From the NCBI GenBank assembly GCA_027488865.1, contig JAIYAU010000059.1:1-61824 (forward strand): DNA of 61,824 nt, in the 5' to 3' direction. Shown here piece by piece: positions 8,501 to 16,390 of the stretch (position 1 is the stretch's first letter; every line of letters starts with the position of its first letter). The notes below the pieces were generated by a model that saw only the letters and a list, made by a program, of their open reading frames with translations, did no database searches and had not been told where the DNA came from. The translations under genes and the position numbers were made by a program. Source of the DNA: Cytophagaceae bacterium (GTDB lineage: Bacteria > Bacteroidota > Bacteroidia > Cytophagales > UBA9547).

Positions 8501-10197
8501 ATATGGACTTGTTTGTAGTTACGCTCAACAATGAACCAAATTACCTTTTTACTAACAATGGCAACAGCAATCGTTACCTAGAATTAAAACTAAAAGGCAA
8601 AAAATCTAATAGCAAGGGAATAGGTGCCAAATTGTTAGTTAAAACAACGATAAATGGTAAAAAAGTGAGTCAAATGAGAGAAGTTACTTCACAAAGTGGC
8701 TTTGGTGGGCAAAACAGTTTTAATCAACATTTTGGACTAGGCAATGCCAATATAGTCGACTCATTGATTGTATATTGGCCTTCTGGAATTGTTCAAACTA
8801 TGACGCAAATAGGTACCAATCAAATACTGTCAATCACTGAGCCAAATGGGGTACAGTTGACGGGGGTTGCATTTGATGATATTAACAATAATTGTATCAA
8901 AGATGATGGCGAAACACTATTGGCTAATCAAAAGATAAAAATAACACCTTTAGAAATATATGCCATTACCAATTCTGATGGGGCGTACAACTTGTTTATT
9001 CCTGAAGGAAATTACCAAATTAGTGCAGCATCTAACACCTATTGGTCATTTAATTGTGTTGCTGTTCCATTGCAAATTACCACAAATTTAATCGGTCAAA
9101 GTATTGTCAAAAACCTTCCGCTTCATTCTATTAATCAATCCGTTGATCTACATGCACTATGTAGTCCGGCAGCTTTGAGAAGAGGTTTTATAAATGAAAT
9201 TAAAATACAAGTTGGGAATAATGGTAACATCGCCTCTTTTGGAGATACGCTTACACTTCAATTACCAGAAGAGGTGGTTGTTATGAGTACCGATTTGGCG
9301 TATTTACGAAATTCAAACAATACCATAAAATGGTATCTCCCAGCAATTGAACCTGGAGAAATTAAAACCATCGTACTAACTGATTCCATTTCAAGAACAG
9401 CAGAGTTGGCTAAAATCGTAGCCTTTACTGCCAAGATAAATACTAAAATGAATGAAATAGATACTTCCAACAATACGTATGTCACACACATGGAAATAGT
9501 TGGTTCTATAGATCCTAATGATATTCATGTGTTCCCTAAAGGCTACGGTTCACAAGGATTTATACCTTCTAGCCAAGTGCTTACATACACTATCAATTTT
9601 GAAAACTTTGGTAACTATCCTGCTAAAAACATCTTAATTGAGGACATTTTACCAACTAATCTTGACCTTTCCACATGGAAAATGATTGGTAGCTCACATG
9701 TTTGCAATACTGTATTTGAAGGCAACAAAATGTTGGTATACTTTAATAATATTGAATTGCCCTTTAAAGCTCAAGATTCGATTAAATGCCATGGCTTTGT
9801 AAAATTTGAAATCGCTTTATTACCTAAACAATCTGCTGGCACACGAATAGAAAACAAAGCAAGTATTTTCTTTGACTTTAATGATCCAGTAGTGACCAAC
9901 ACGGTTGTCAACACAATATTATATCCAATAGACAAAAATGATATCATGGTTTTACCAAATCCTGCTGTGGATAATATAAATGTTTATTTGGCTAGCAATT
10001 TGACAATTGGTGAACAATCTGACTATATGACAACTGTTGAGATTGAATCTTTGGAAGGAAAAGTTTTGCAGTCACATTCAAACTTGAACAACCAAGAAGC
10101 CATTCTGACTATTAACGATTTAAAATCTGGATTTTACATCGTAAGAGGTAAAACCATGGCAGGGAAAGTCTACACGAGTAAGTTTATTAAAAATTAG
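5566..10197 (+). CDS. Giant T9SS-secreted VCBS/ASPIC surface protein
   Basis: 1543 aa exported by the Sec then type IX route. Signal peptide about 1-20 (MKKIVFILLLLPLAISQVFA). Residues ~25-490 resemble an IgGFc-binding-protein N-terminal domain. About 650-985 contains seven FG-GAP/VCBS repeats, each with an aspartate-rich calcium-loop motif such as WVDYDNDGDDDLF, WADIDNDDDLDFI, FADYDNDGFVDLF and WSDFDKDGDMDLF. An ASPIC/UnbV-like block follows (~1000-1090, FGLGNANIVDSLIVYWPSG). Then an SdrD-B/carboxypeptidase-regulatory-like beta domain (~1100-1170, GVAFDDINNNC), a DUF11-like repeat (~1320-1445), and a type A sorting domain ending SGFYIVRGKTM...KFIKN. Likely a calcium-stabilised adhesin or surface-layer component. 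Monocistronic, with a strong terminator directly after it. Confidence 0.88.
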   Translation: MKKIVFILLLLPLAISQVFATGEPATSFNIYVPPSGANMRRDVCLIITAIYDSTSFTIVDDGSDGDTDDSKQGILMAGQSYVLYIRDNGVNDDAPSASGGIQKQDGDYFIINANNLILASQSTDSDWQHDWVPSIGGTGIGNKFIIYAPKVTSSPRDVNVMAYSDSTVVTIRKISNTPTTTSGYTSVDMYSAVVVAQVMIAPGKDLIYFFKNGRDLLSSGHSYVVESNKPVTVQYGSLFGNERDGGGYVPSANGSCSGEKFYFAVPYQSTTEQEIRVVSWNDANNVVLERYSNGSWINVKNFNGLNFRKAGEWIGKTYGQTYPTVFRITCTPGKKVSVFEANWLETGAIGTSDIATMASSSNGKASGKEFLVYMAPPGSEQSAKDPFTNTYLTQISHAYVFANMQEASVVTVKDAYTNGQKINRTYNIAKGRYIDCQLTVDEWKSIYNGTGTTSGPERPYLLIESSQEVSVMITNFNDNWMMYFGSSQVKAMEQTGSSSSPTTFPGQTITVTNNIDVETTVTNASIEIQVGSGLTPVQSTLTNSSTNQTTNGNINKMGDFSIIEFPVIPSMSSTDQYSITTELSTAATYNDGTFISNNTVLSVETKVTGKVGTETQQSVFVHSITNQSANTSNLMFSKASIPGLTTDKTSTWTCNWVDYDNDGDDDLFLPELNKAKQNIMYINNGNGSFTKSNTGIFVSSENRAESIASSWADIDNDDDLDFIVANNGRPTNFLYINNGNGNFTKINNSPVVNSVSYFHGGSFADYDNDGFVDLFMSDYMPTAYNRLYHNNGNGTFEEIKNTVLSLEASYSLIGAWCDYDKDGDQDLFVANDKNNLNSLYRNDGNGNFSKVTNSVISNDAGSSVSAAWGDFDNDQDMDLYVTNSNSDAFLYKNNGDGSFTKVTNSIITKTGNASAHGTNWVDVDNDGDLDLYMVANKKFKNLFINDGNGNFSKNTTEIITNSEGSSYSHSWSDFDKDGDMDLFVVTLNNEPNYLFTNNGNSNRYLELKLKGKKSNSKGIGAKLLVKTTINGKKVSQMREVTSQSGFGGQNSFNQHFGLGNANIVDSLIVYWPSGIVQTMTQIGTNQILSITEPNGVQLTGVAFDDINNNCIKDDGETLLANQKIKITPLEIYAITNSDGAYNLFIPEGNYQISAASNTYWSFNCVAVPLQITTNLIGQSIVKNLPLHSINQSVDLHALCSPAALRRGFINEIKIQVGNNGNIASFGDTLTLQLPEEVVVMSTDLAYLRNSNNTIKWYLPAIEPGEIKTIVLTDSISRTAELAKIVAFTAKINTKMNEIDTSNNTYVTHMEIVGSIDPNDIHVFPKGYGSQGFIPSSQVLTYTINFENFGNYPAKNILIEDILPTNLDLSTWKMIGSSHVCNTVFEGNKMLVYFNNIELPFKAQDSIKCHGFVKFEIALLPKQSAGTRIENKASIFFDFNDPVVTNTVVNTILYPIDKNDIMVLPNPAVDNINVYLASNLTIGEQSDYMTTVEIESLEGKVLQSHSNLNNQEAILTINDLKSGFYIVRGKTMAGKVYTSKFIKN

Positions 10198-10221
10198 TTT
10201 TTAAAATTTCTTAAATCATTT

Positions 10222-10271
10222 CACGATAAACGCAGGAAATAAATTAATCCGCGTTTATCGTGATTTTTTTT
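10222..10271 (+). terminator. Rho-independent terminator after the VCBS gene
   Basis: Perfect 12-bp arms CACGATAAACGC (10222-10233) and GCGTTTATCGTG (10251-10262), followed by an eight-T run at 10264-10271. It sits 25 bp after the stop codon of the giant secreted protein. Confidence 0.85.
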
Positions 10272-10400
10272 GCCACTTATTTACAATTTTTCTTGAACAC
10301 CTTTTTTGAAATTGGCCTTGAAAATAAAATGAATTTATTAGTTAGCTTTTTATTTTTATCTTTATAATTGATTTGTAACATGTTATTAATCCTTTCTAAA

Positions 10401-12908
10401 ATGAAAACCGCTATAGTTCTTTTTCTTTCTTTAATTGTACAATTTACATATGCCCAAATTAGCACAGGAATTAATAACGAAAATCCTAATCCAAAAGCTG
10501 CATTAGATATAAAGGGGAGCTTTAGTACCCCACAAGGTTTCTTAATGCCTCGATATTCTTCAGATCAAAGTACCTCATTTGCATTAACAGGAAATAACTC
10601 TGTTGGTGTTACATATTACGATACTACAGCAGGGATATTTAGATATTATTTAGGTGGTGGTGCATGGTCATCTTACGGGGGAACTACTGGTTGGTCGCTA
10701 ACTGGGAATGCACTTACTCCAGCTGATACAATAGGATTAGGTACTAAGTTTGTAGGTACTACCACATCTACACCATTAATTTTTATGACCAATGGTACTC
10801 AAAGAATGAGAATCAGTAGAACAGGCAATATAGGAATCGGAATGAATCCATCATCTGGTATTCCATTATCCCTTAAGTCAAACGGTACAGGCCAAGTGTT
10901 ACAAATTGAAAATAGTTCTTCTCTTAGCTCGCTTTTTGAGTTTCGCGAAACATCCAATAATTATGCCCGAATGATGTTAAATAATGGTGGAACAACCGCA
11001 ATCCAACTATCAGCAGGACCAGATTTTCCGACTTTTTTTAAAGGCACTTATTTCGGTATTAATACCACCTCCCCTTCTGCAAGATTTAATGTAAATGGCT
11101 GGAGTAGATTTGATACTTTGGCCGGCACTGGCGATGGAATGGTTATGGTTAATTCCCTTGGAGATTTATATCGAGTAGCATCTACTGGCGGTTGGAGTAT
11201 ATTAGGTAATGCGGGCACCAACAATACCAACTTTGTCGGCACTAGTGATAACGCTGATTTAAGGTTTCGTACCAATAATATAACTAGAATGGTTATAGAT
11301 TCGGCAAGTGGTAATATTGGTATTGGCACCACCATACCCACTACACCTGTAGATATTTTAAAAGAAGGTTCAATCGCTATCCTAATGGCCACCAGTCACA
11401 GTGGCACCAATAATGCAAGTGGGACTTCGGTAATAATGAGAAGATCAGCTGGAACAAGCACAATTGGCGCTACTTTGGTTGGAATCAATGATGTACTTGG
11501 TCAAATAGTTGCACAAGGATTCACTTCAGGCACCACCTATGCTAATGCTGCTTCAATCATCTTAGCAGTAGATTCAATCCCATCCACAACCAGTATGCCA
11601 GGAAGAATCCAATTTAACACCACCCCGGCAGGTACTTTAACTCCAGTAGAAAGGATGCGAATTGCCAATAATGGTAATGTTGGAATTGGAATAGCCGCGC
11701 CTCTTACACAGCTTCAGATACAAGGTAACAATATTATTACCTCTGCCACTCAATATGGTAACATTCATGTAGGTACTTCAAATGTTCAATCAACAGATGT
11801 AGGTGGTTCAATTACACTTGGAGGTTCTGATGAAAACGTAGCGACCACTTCAAAAGTTTTTGGATCGATAGAAGGTCGTAAAACGACTTCTACAAATGCT
11901 CAAAGTTCAGGTTATTTGATATTTAAAACCAACACCTTGGGCACATTATCCGAACGAATGCGTATTGCAAATAATGGAAATATCGGAATTGGTACTTCTA
12001 CAACCGCCAATAAAAAAGTAAGTATTGAAGTACCAGCTACAAATACTACAGAAGGTGATGCACTATCCATTAACTCAGCTTATAGTGGGATAAGCAACAA
12101 ACGAGGCTTATATATAAATTTGACCGCAGATGGTATTGGCACACACTACGGTATTTATAATGATGTAGATGGCCTTGCAGGTGACCCTAGCCCTTTGTAT
12201 GGCTCATTCAACTCTTTTACTCCAAATGGAACTGGCACAGCGTTTGGAAATTTTACCACAATATCTGCGGTCGGAACTGGAGCTCGTTATGGTGCCAATT
12301 ATGCAATAGCTAGTAGCAGTACAAACACAAGTAATATTTATGGCAGTTATGCATCCATTAACGCAGGAGGATCAGGCGCACATTACGCAAATTATGCTAC
12401 TTTCTCTGGCACAGGAACAGGTACTAAATATGGCCTGTATGTTTCTGGCGAAGACTATAACTACTTTAGTGGATTTGTGGGTATAGGTATTCTTGTTCCT
12501 AAGGCTCCACTACAAGTGAAAGGAGATGTAGCATTAGGAGATGGCACTGTAGCTAATGGCGCTAATAGAGCTATAGTAGTATTTTTAGAAAATGTATCTA
12601 CTACAGCTAGAGTTGCGGGAGATATTGTAATAGCTTCTGGATCCAACTCTTTCATCACAACTAATACTGCTTCAAATACCTCAGCCATTGGTGTACTTAT
12701 GGAAAACTGCGCCATAAACCAAATATGTCAGGTAGCAGTGGCAGGTGTAGCTACAGTAAGAAGCACCGCAGGTTTAATTGGACAACACTGCATAACTAGC
12801 ACTGTAATTGGTGTGGCAGGTACAGACCCCACACCAATTTCCGGAGCTTCTATTGGTGTATATTTAACCAATAGTTCAGGTACTACCTGTCAAGTGTTGT
12901 TAAAATAA
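10401..12908 (+). CDS. Secreted fibre-like protein with NGNVGIG repeats
   Basis: 835 aa from the ATG at 10401, chosen because MKTAIVLFLSLIVQFTYAQ is a clean signal peptide; the frame extends 33 bp further upstream without making sense. The body is Gly/Thr/Asn/Ser-rich and carries several spaced RMRI..NGNIGIG motifs (for example RMRISRTGNIGIG, RMRIANNGNVGIG), which are common in Bacteroidota surface proteins and phage tail-fibre-like proteins. A second repeat type, GTGARYG / GTGTKYGLYV, occurs at about 600-690. The last ~110 residues form a compact Val/Ala/Thr-rich domain. I see neither a T9SS sorting domain nor an S74 chaperone. Probable trimeric beta-helical surface fibre; function and attachment unknown. 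Confidence 0.7.
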   Translation: MKTAIVLFLSLIVQFTYAQISTGINNENPNPKAALDIKGSFSTPQGFLMPRYSSDQSTSFALTGNNSVGVTYYDTTAGIFRYYLGGGAWSSYGGTTGWSLTGNALTPADTIGLGTKFVGTTTSTPLIFMTNGTQRMRISRTGNIGIGMNPSSGIPLSLKSNGTGQVLQIENSSSLSSLFEFRETSNNYARMMLNNGGTTAIQLSAGPDFPTFFKGTYFGINTTSPSARFNVNGWSRFDTLAGTGDGMVMVNSLGDLYRVASTGGWSILGNAGTNNTNFVGTSDNADLRFRTNNITRMVIDSASGNIGIGTTIPTTPVDILKEGSIAILMATSHSGTNNASGTSVIMRRSAGTSTIGATLVGINDVLGQIVAQGFTSGTTYANAASIILAVDSIPSTTSMPGRIQFNTTPAGTLTPVERMRIANNGNVGIGIAAPLTQLQIQGNNIITSATQYGNIHVGTSNVQSTDVGGSITLGGSDENVATTSKVFGSIEGRKTTSTNAQSSGYLIFKTNTLGTLSERMRIANNGNIGIGTSTTANKKVSIEVPATNTTEGDALSINSAYSGISNKRGLYINLTADGIGTHYGIYNDVDGLAGDPSPLYGSFNSFTPNGTGTAFGNFTTISAVGTGARYGANYAIASSSTNTSNIYGSYASINAGGSGAHYANYATFSGTGTGTKYGLYVSGEDYNYFSGFVGIGILVPKAPLQVKGDVALGDGTVANGANRAIVVFLENVSTTARVAGDIVIASGSNSFITTNTASNTSAIGVLMENCAINQICQVAVAGVATVRSTAGLIGQHCITSTVIGVAGTDPTPISGASIGVYLTNSSGTTCQVLLK

Positions 12909-13096
12909 TTTAAAGAAAGGGTTATACCTTAACTTAAATAATACGTGAACACTCCAAAAATGCAATAACACATCGATAAAAACCCAAGTTTACAGAATCT
13001 TTTGGTTTTTTATAATATCCCAATTCTATCCCAATTTTGTTTCGGTGACACAAAACATCCGTTTTATTCAATGGTCAAAATTTAAATTTTCCAAAA

Positions 13097-13104
13097 TATC
13101 TTTG
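13097..13104 (+). promoter_or_regulatory. Candidate -7 box for lysC
   Basis: TATCTTTG matches TAnnTTTG exactly and would place the transcript start about 65 nt before the aspartokinase ATG. No good -33 TTG is seen at 17-23 bp. I saw no lysine riboswitch-like structure in the short leader. Confidence 0.45.
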
Positions 13105-13173
13105 TAGCTTTGACGCCACATTTTTCAATTTCGAAAAATGAGTTTTCAACCTTGATATTATTATAAACAAAAG

Positions 13174-14508
13174 ATGAAAATTTTAAAATTTGGAGGTACA
13201 TCTGTTGGCAAGCCCGAAAGAATGCATTCTGTTGCAGAATTGATTAACGACCAAGACAAAAAAATTGTAGTTTTATCCGCTGTTACAGGCACAACCAATG
13301 CTTTAGTAGAAATAGGAACGCTTCTTGCCGCTAGCAAATCAAACGAAGCATCAGAGGCTGTAGAAAAACTATACGCACATTATCAAGAATTTATTGCCAA
13401 ATTATATAGTACTAGCCATGGTTTATCTGCTGGAAAGACCATAATAGAAAATGAATTTGATCTAATCAAAAGTTATCTCAAAAAACCTTGTGGTGTAGCA
13501 GAACAAAAAGTGTTGCTTGCTCAAGGAGAGTTAATATCAACACAGTTGTTTCATCAATATCTATTAGAAATAGGTAGAGAATCTGTACTGCTACCTGCTC
13601 TACGTTTTATGAAAATTGATGAAGATAATGAACCAGTTCTTAGCTTTATTGAAGAAAAACTATCGGCGTTAATAAATGAATATCCTACTAATAAATTATT
13701 CATAACACAAGGATATATTGCTACTAATCCTGAAGGCGAAATTGATAACTTAAAACGCGGAGGAAGCGATTACACTGCTACATTAATTGGCGCCGCACTA
13801 AGATCTGATGAAATACAAATTTGGACGGATATAGATGGCATGCATAATAATGACCCTAGAATTGTTCGTAAGACTTTTCCAATTAGAGAGATGTCATTTG
13901 AAGAAGCAGCGGAATTGGCCTATTTTGGCGCAAAAATCCTTCACCCAACTTGTATTGTACCTGCCATGGAACGTGGGGTTCCAGTTCGACTACTCAATAC
14001 AATGCAACCCCAAGAGAAAGGGACATTAATAGCTGCCCAAAACCGCTCTGGAAGAGATATTACCGCCATTGCAGCAAAAGATGACATTACAGTTATCAAA
14101 ATCAAATCGGGCAGAATGCTCAATGCTTATGGCTTTTTAAGGAGGGTTTTTGAAGTTTTTGAGAATTTTAAGACCCCTATTGATGTTATTACCACTTCCG
14201 AAGTTGCACTTTCAGTTACAATTGATGATTCATCCAAACTAAATGAAATTTTAATTGAATTAGAAAAAATTGCTTCGGTAGAAATTGAAGATAAACAGTC
14301 AATTGTGTGTATTGTTGGAGATTTTGCAGCCGACAAAAACGGAATAGTAATCAAAATATTTGAAGCCCTTAGGGAAATCCCCGTAAGAATGATTTCTTAC
14401 GGAGGTAGCAAAAATAACACCACCATACTCATAGACACTACTAATAAAAATGCTGCTTTAAATGCACTCAATGAAGGGCTTTTTAAAGAAGAATTGGCTT
14501 TAGTTTAA
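13174..14508 (+). CDS. lysC: Aspartate kinase (monofunctional)
   Basis: Phosphorylates aspartate, the first step toward lysine, threonine, methionine and diaminopimelate; cytoplasmic. 444 aa, the normal size for a monofunctional, allosteric aspartokinase. The amino-acid kinase domain starts with KFGGTSVG (residues 4-11) and has the substrate/ATP-site block KRGGSDYTATLIG (~193-205) and WTDIDGMHNNDPRIV. The C-terminal ~150 residues form two ACT domains (VITTSEVALSVTID and MISYGGSKNNTTILI). No homoserine dehydrogenase domain is fused, unlike the ThrA found in many Bacteroidota. It stands alone, with a shared bidirectional hairpin after its stop. Feedback inhibition is expected from the ACT domains. 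Confidence 0.93.
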   Translation: MKILKFGGTSVGKPERMHSVAELINDQDKKIVVLSAVTGTTNALVEIGTLLAASKSNEASEAVEKLYAHYQEFIAKLYSTSHGLSAGKTIIENEFDLIKSYLKKPCGVAEQKVLLAQGELISTQLFHQYLLEIGRESVLLPALRFMKIDEDNEPVLSFIEEKLSALINEYPTNKLFITQGYIATNPEGEIDNLKRGGSDYTATLIGAALRSDEIQIWTDIDGMHNNDPRIVRKTFPIREMSFEEAAELAYFGAKILHPTCIVPAMERGVPVRLLNTMQPQEKGTLIAAQNRSGRDITAIAAKDDITVIKIKSGRMLNAYGFLRRVFEVFENFKTPIDVITTSEVALSVTIDDSSKLNEILIELEKIASVEIEDKQSIVCIVGDFAADKNGIVIKIFEALREIPVRMISYGGSKNNTTILIDTTNKNAALNALNEGLFKEELALV

Positions 14509-14515
14509 TAATTTG

Positions 14516-14564
14516 TGACAACACATAATGATATTCTAAATGAAATAATTCTTATGTGTTGTCA
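14516..14564. terminator. Bidirectional terminator between lysC and the GT4 gene
   Basis: Perfect 13-bp arms TGACAACACATAA (14516-14528) and TTATGTGTTGTCA (14552-14564). The genes converge here and the right arm includes the reverse-strand GT4 stop codon. T-rich sequence follows on the forward side (CTTTTTC), so it can serve lysC; the T-run on the reverse side is weak. Confidence 0.6.
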
Positions 14565-15667
14565 TATACTTTTTCTAAATTCTCCATCATTCTTTGAACG
14601 GAAAAAGAATGTTTAACCGCTTCTTTGCCGTTAGTTACAAGTCGATTACGAAGAGGTTTATCTTGAACTAAAATCTTCAATGCACTCGCAATTGCTTCTG
14701 AATCTTTAAAAGGTACTACTAAAGCATTTTCTTGGTCTTTAATAAACTCAGGAGCTATACCAGAAAGTGTAAAAATCGAAGGTATACCAACTGCCAATGC
14801 TTCAATATAGGTCTGCCCAAAAGCCTCAGATTCATCAATTGGAACGTGTACAAAAATATCAAAACAACTATAAAGAGACACCACATCATTTTCAAATGTA
14901 ATTTTTGAAAAAGAATCGTTAGGTAACTTCAAAAGTAATTGATCAATCTCGTGAGCATAAGCACCCTGAGCATTTGCCAGAACGAGTTTCGCTGTGGGAT
15001 AATCTTGAAGTAAATTATAAAAAGCTGGAATTATATATTGAATCCCCTTTTCTACCACAAAACGTGAAATAACCCCTACCACTACTTGTCCATCAAGTAT
15101 TTGATATTTAGCTTTAAGACTACTAATTGTGTCCGAGTTTTTGTTATTGAACATCGATAAATCAAACCCGTGATTTACTATAATAATCTTGGATGGAGGT
15201 ACACCTTCTAGTTTGGTTAATGTGGTAAAAACATTTTTAGAAACCGCAATAATTTTAGTTGCTAGATTATTTATAAAAAGATCATATTTAACTCCCTTTG
15301 GGAAATATTGGTGATGTATTGTACTATGATGTCTAGTATAAATTCTAGTAGGTACCCTAGCAATCCAAGCAGCAAGTAGTCCTAAAAGTGACCCTTCAAA
15401 TAAATGACAATGGACAATATCAAATCTGTTAGAGATAAATATTTTAACTAATTTGATTAATACAATTAACAAATCATGTTTACCCCGATATTCTAATAGA
15501 TGTGCGTCATAGTCTTGGGATTTTGCAAAGGCATAAAGTTTGGAGCTAGAATGATGCAGAACAATAAATGTAATTATATACTTTTCTTTGTTAATGCCGG
15601 CCAAAAACCATTCAAATCCTAAAGACTTATCAATATTAGAAACTACAACAGCGATTTTTTTTCTCAA
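14552..15667 (-). CDS. Family 4 glycosyltransferase
   Basis: 371 aa, GT-B fold. Transfers a sugar from a nucleotide-sugar donor during glycan or glycolipid synthesis; acceptor unknown. The N-terminal Rossmann half begins KKIAVVVSNIDKSLGFEWF and contains DIVHCHLFEGSLLGLLAAW and RIYTRHHST. The donor-binding half has VVGVISRFVVEKGIQYIIPAF and the C-terminal retaining-GT block DESEAFGQTYIEALAVGIP with the expected E-x7-E. It starts 7 bp after the stop of a 49-residue membrane protein and is probably cotranscribed with it and with the Gre-like gene. It is outside the main glycan island. Its C-terminal codons overlap the terminator arm. Confidence 0.85.
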   Translation of the reverse strand: MRKKIAVVVSNIDKSLGFEWFLAGINKEKYIITFIVLHHSSSKLYAFAKSQDYDAHLLEYRGKHDLLIVLIKLVKIFISNRFDIVHCHLFEGSLLGLLAAWIARVPTRIYTRHHSTIHHQYFPKGVKYDLFINNLATKIIAVSKNVFTTLTKLEGVPPSKIIIVNHGFDLSMFNNKNSDTISSLKAKYQILDGQVVVGVISRFVVEKGIQYIIPAFYNLLQDYPTAKLVLANAQGAYAHEIDQLLLKLPNDSFSKITFENDVVSLYSCFDIFVHVPIDESEAFGQTYIEALAVGIPSIFTLSGIAPEFIKDQENALVVPFKDSEAIASALKILVQDKPLRNRLVTNGKEAVKHSFSVQRMMENLEKVYDNT

Positions 15668-15674
15668 TGGTTAT

Positions 15675-15824
15675 TTAATATTTAACCTTGTATTTTTCTA
15701 ATATGTTATTTTTCTTTTTGTCCCACGGTTTTGTGGTTTTACTAGCCATGTCCAAAGTAAATATGATTATAACCAAGGTAAAAACGATGGCAATTGCAAA
15801 AAAAACAATTTTTTTCCGCTGCAT
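15675..15824 (-). CDS. 49-residue single-pass membrane protein
   Basis: A small gene not obvious from length alone. It begins MQRKKIVFFAIAIVF and has one strong transmembrane helix (about 5-24). A short charged tail follows that contains TTKPWDKKK and ends LEKYKVKY. The initial positive charges predict an N-in orientation. It fills the gap between the Gre-like gene (15878) and the GT4 gene (15667) in the same direction, with 7 bp to the latter. The W-D-K-K-K tail reads like a conserved motif rather than random sequence. No function can be assigned. Confidence 0.6.
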   Translation of the reverse strand: MQRKKIVFFAIAIVFTLVIIIFTLDMASKTTKPWDKKKNNILEKYKVKY

Positions 15825-15877
15825 GTTAAAGGATGACTTTCAAAAATATACAATAGAATTATAAGTTCATTTTATGT

Positions 15878-16345
15878 TTAATAAACCTCTATAACTCTAA
15901 CTTGTTTTTCTCTAAACAAAAAACTTTCCCCCTTTTTCTTTCCTGACATTACTTTAAAAATAGGAGATATTGTAGAAATAGCAAAAAATGTTTTGCCATC
16001 CACCTTCACCTCTCCCACGCCTGTACTTATTATAAATGACTGTGTTTCAGTAATCACCACAGCACCCAAAGAGGCTGCCTCACTTTTTTTATTAGTATCG
16101 ATACGATTAAGTACTTCTAAATTTTCTAAAGCATCTTTTAGTTTTTTATTATACATTTCTCTATCCACTTGAAGCTGCTCCTTAAATGAATCACCACCTT
16201 CTTCTGTGGAGGATTTTTCTTCATTGGCACTTTCTTGAATTTGGATTAATTGTTTTTTAATAGTGTCAACCTGATGGTTTTGAAACTTCAAACAGGCTGC
16301 AAGGATTTCTTTCTTGGAAATTAAATTATTATCTACAGATGTCAT
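15878..16345 (-). CDS. Gre-family (GreA/GreB-like) RNA polymerase accessory protein
   Basis: 155 aa. An N-terminal ~85-residue segment is helical and highly charged, with SANEEKSSTEEGGDSF forming the probable acidic turn of a coiled coil. The C-terminal ~65 residues form a small beta domain with LGAVVITETQSFIIS and FAISTISPIFKVMSGKKKGE. This is the arrangement of Gre factors, whose coiled-coil tip enters the RNA polymerase secondary channel and whose FKBP-like domain binds beside it. Sequence similarity to canonical GreA is modest. It could be an anti-Gre or Rnk-like protein, so a cleavage-factor role is inferred. It heads a probable three-gene set with a strong promoter only a few bases before the ATG. 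Confidence 0.6.
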   Translation of the reverse strand: MTSVDNNLISKKEILAACLKFQNHQVDTIKKQLIQIQESANEEKSSTEEGGDSFKEQLQVDREMYNKKLKDALENLEVLNRIDTNKKSEAASLGAVVITETQSFIISTGVGEVKVDGKTFFAISTISPIFKVMSGKKKGESFLFREKQVRVIEVY

Positions 16346-16349
16346 GATG

Positions 16350-16382
16350 CAAAGTTACAACAAAATCAATTAAAAGTTCAAA
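16350..16382 (-). promoter_or_regulatory. Strong Bacteroidota promoter for the Gre-like gene
   Basis: Reverse strand: TTTG (-33, at 16379-16382), 21-bp spacer, then TAACTTTG (-7, at 16350-16357), both exact consensus matches. The ATG begins only 4 bases after the -7 box, so the transcript would be leaderless or nearly so. Confidence 0.65.
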
Positions 16383-16390
16383 TGGTCTGC

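Noticed and set aside
12909-13173. Possible lysine riboswitch before lysC
   Set aside because: The leader from the predicted start is only ~65 nt and contains no multi-helix core; a simple promoter explains it.
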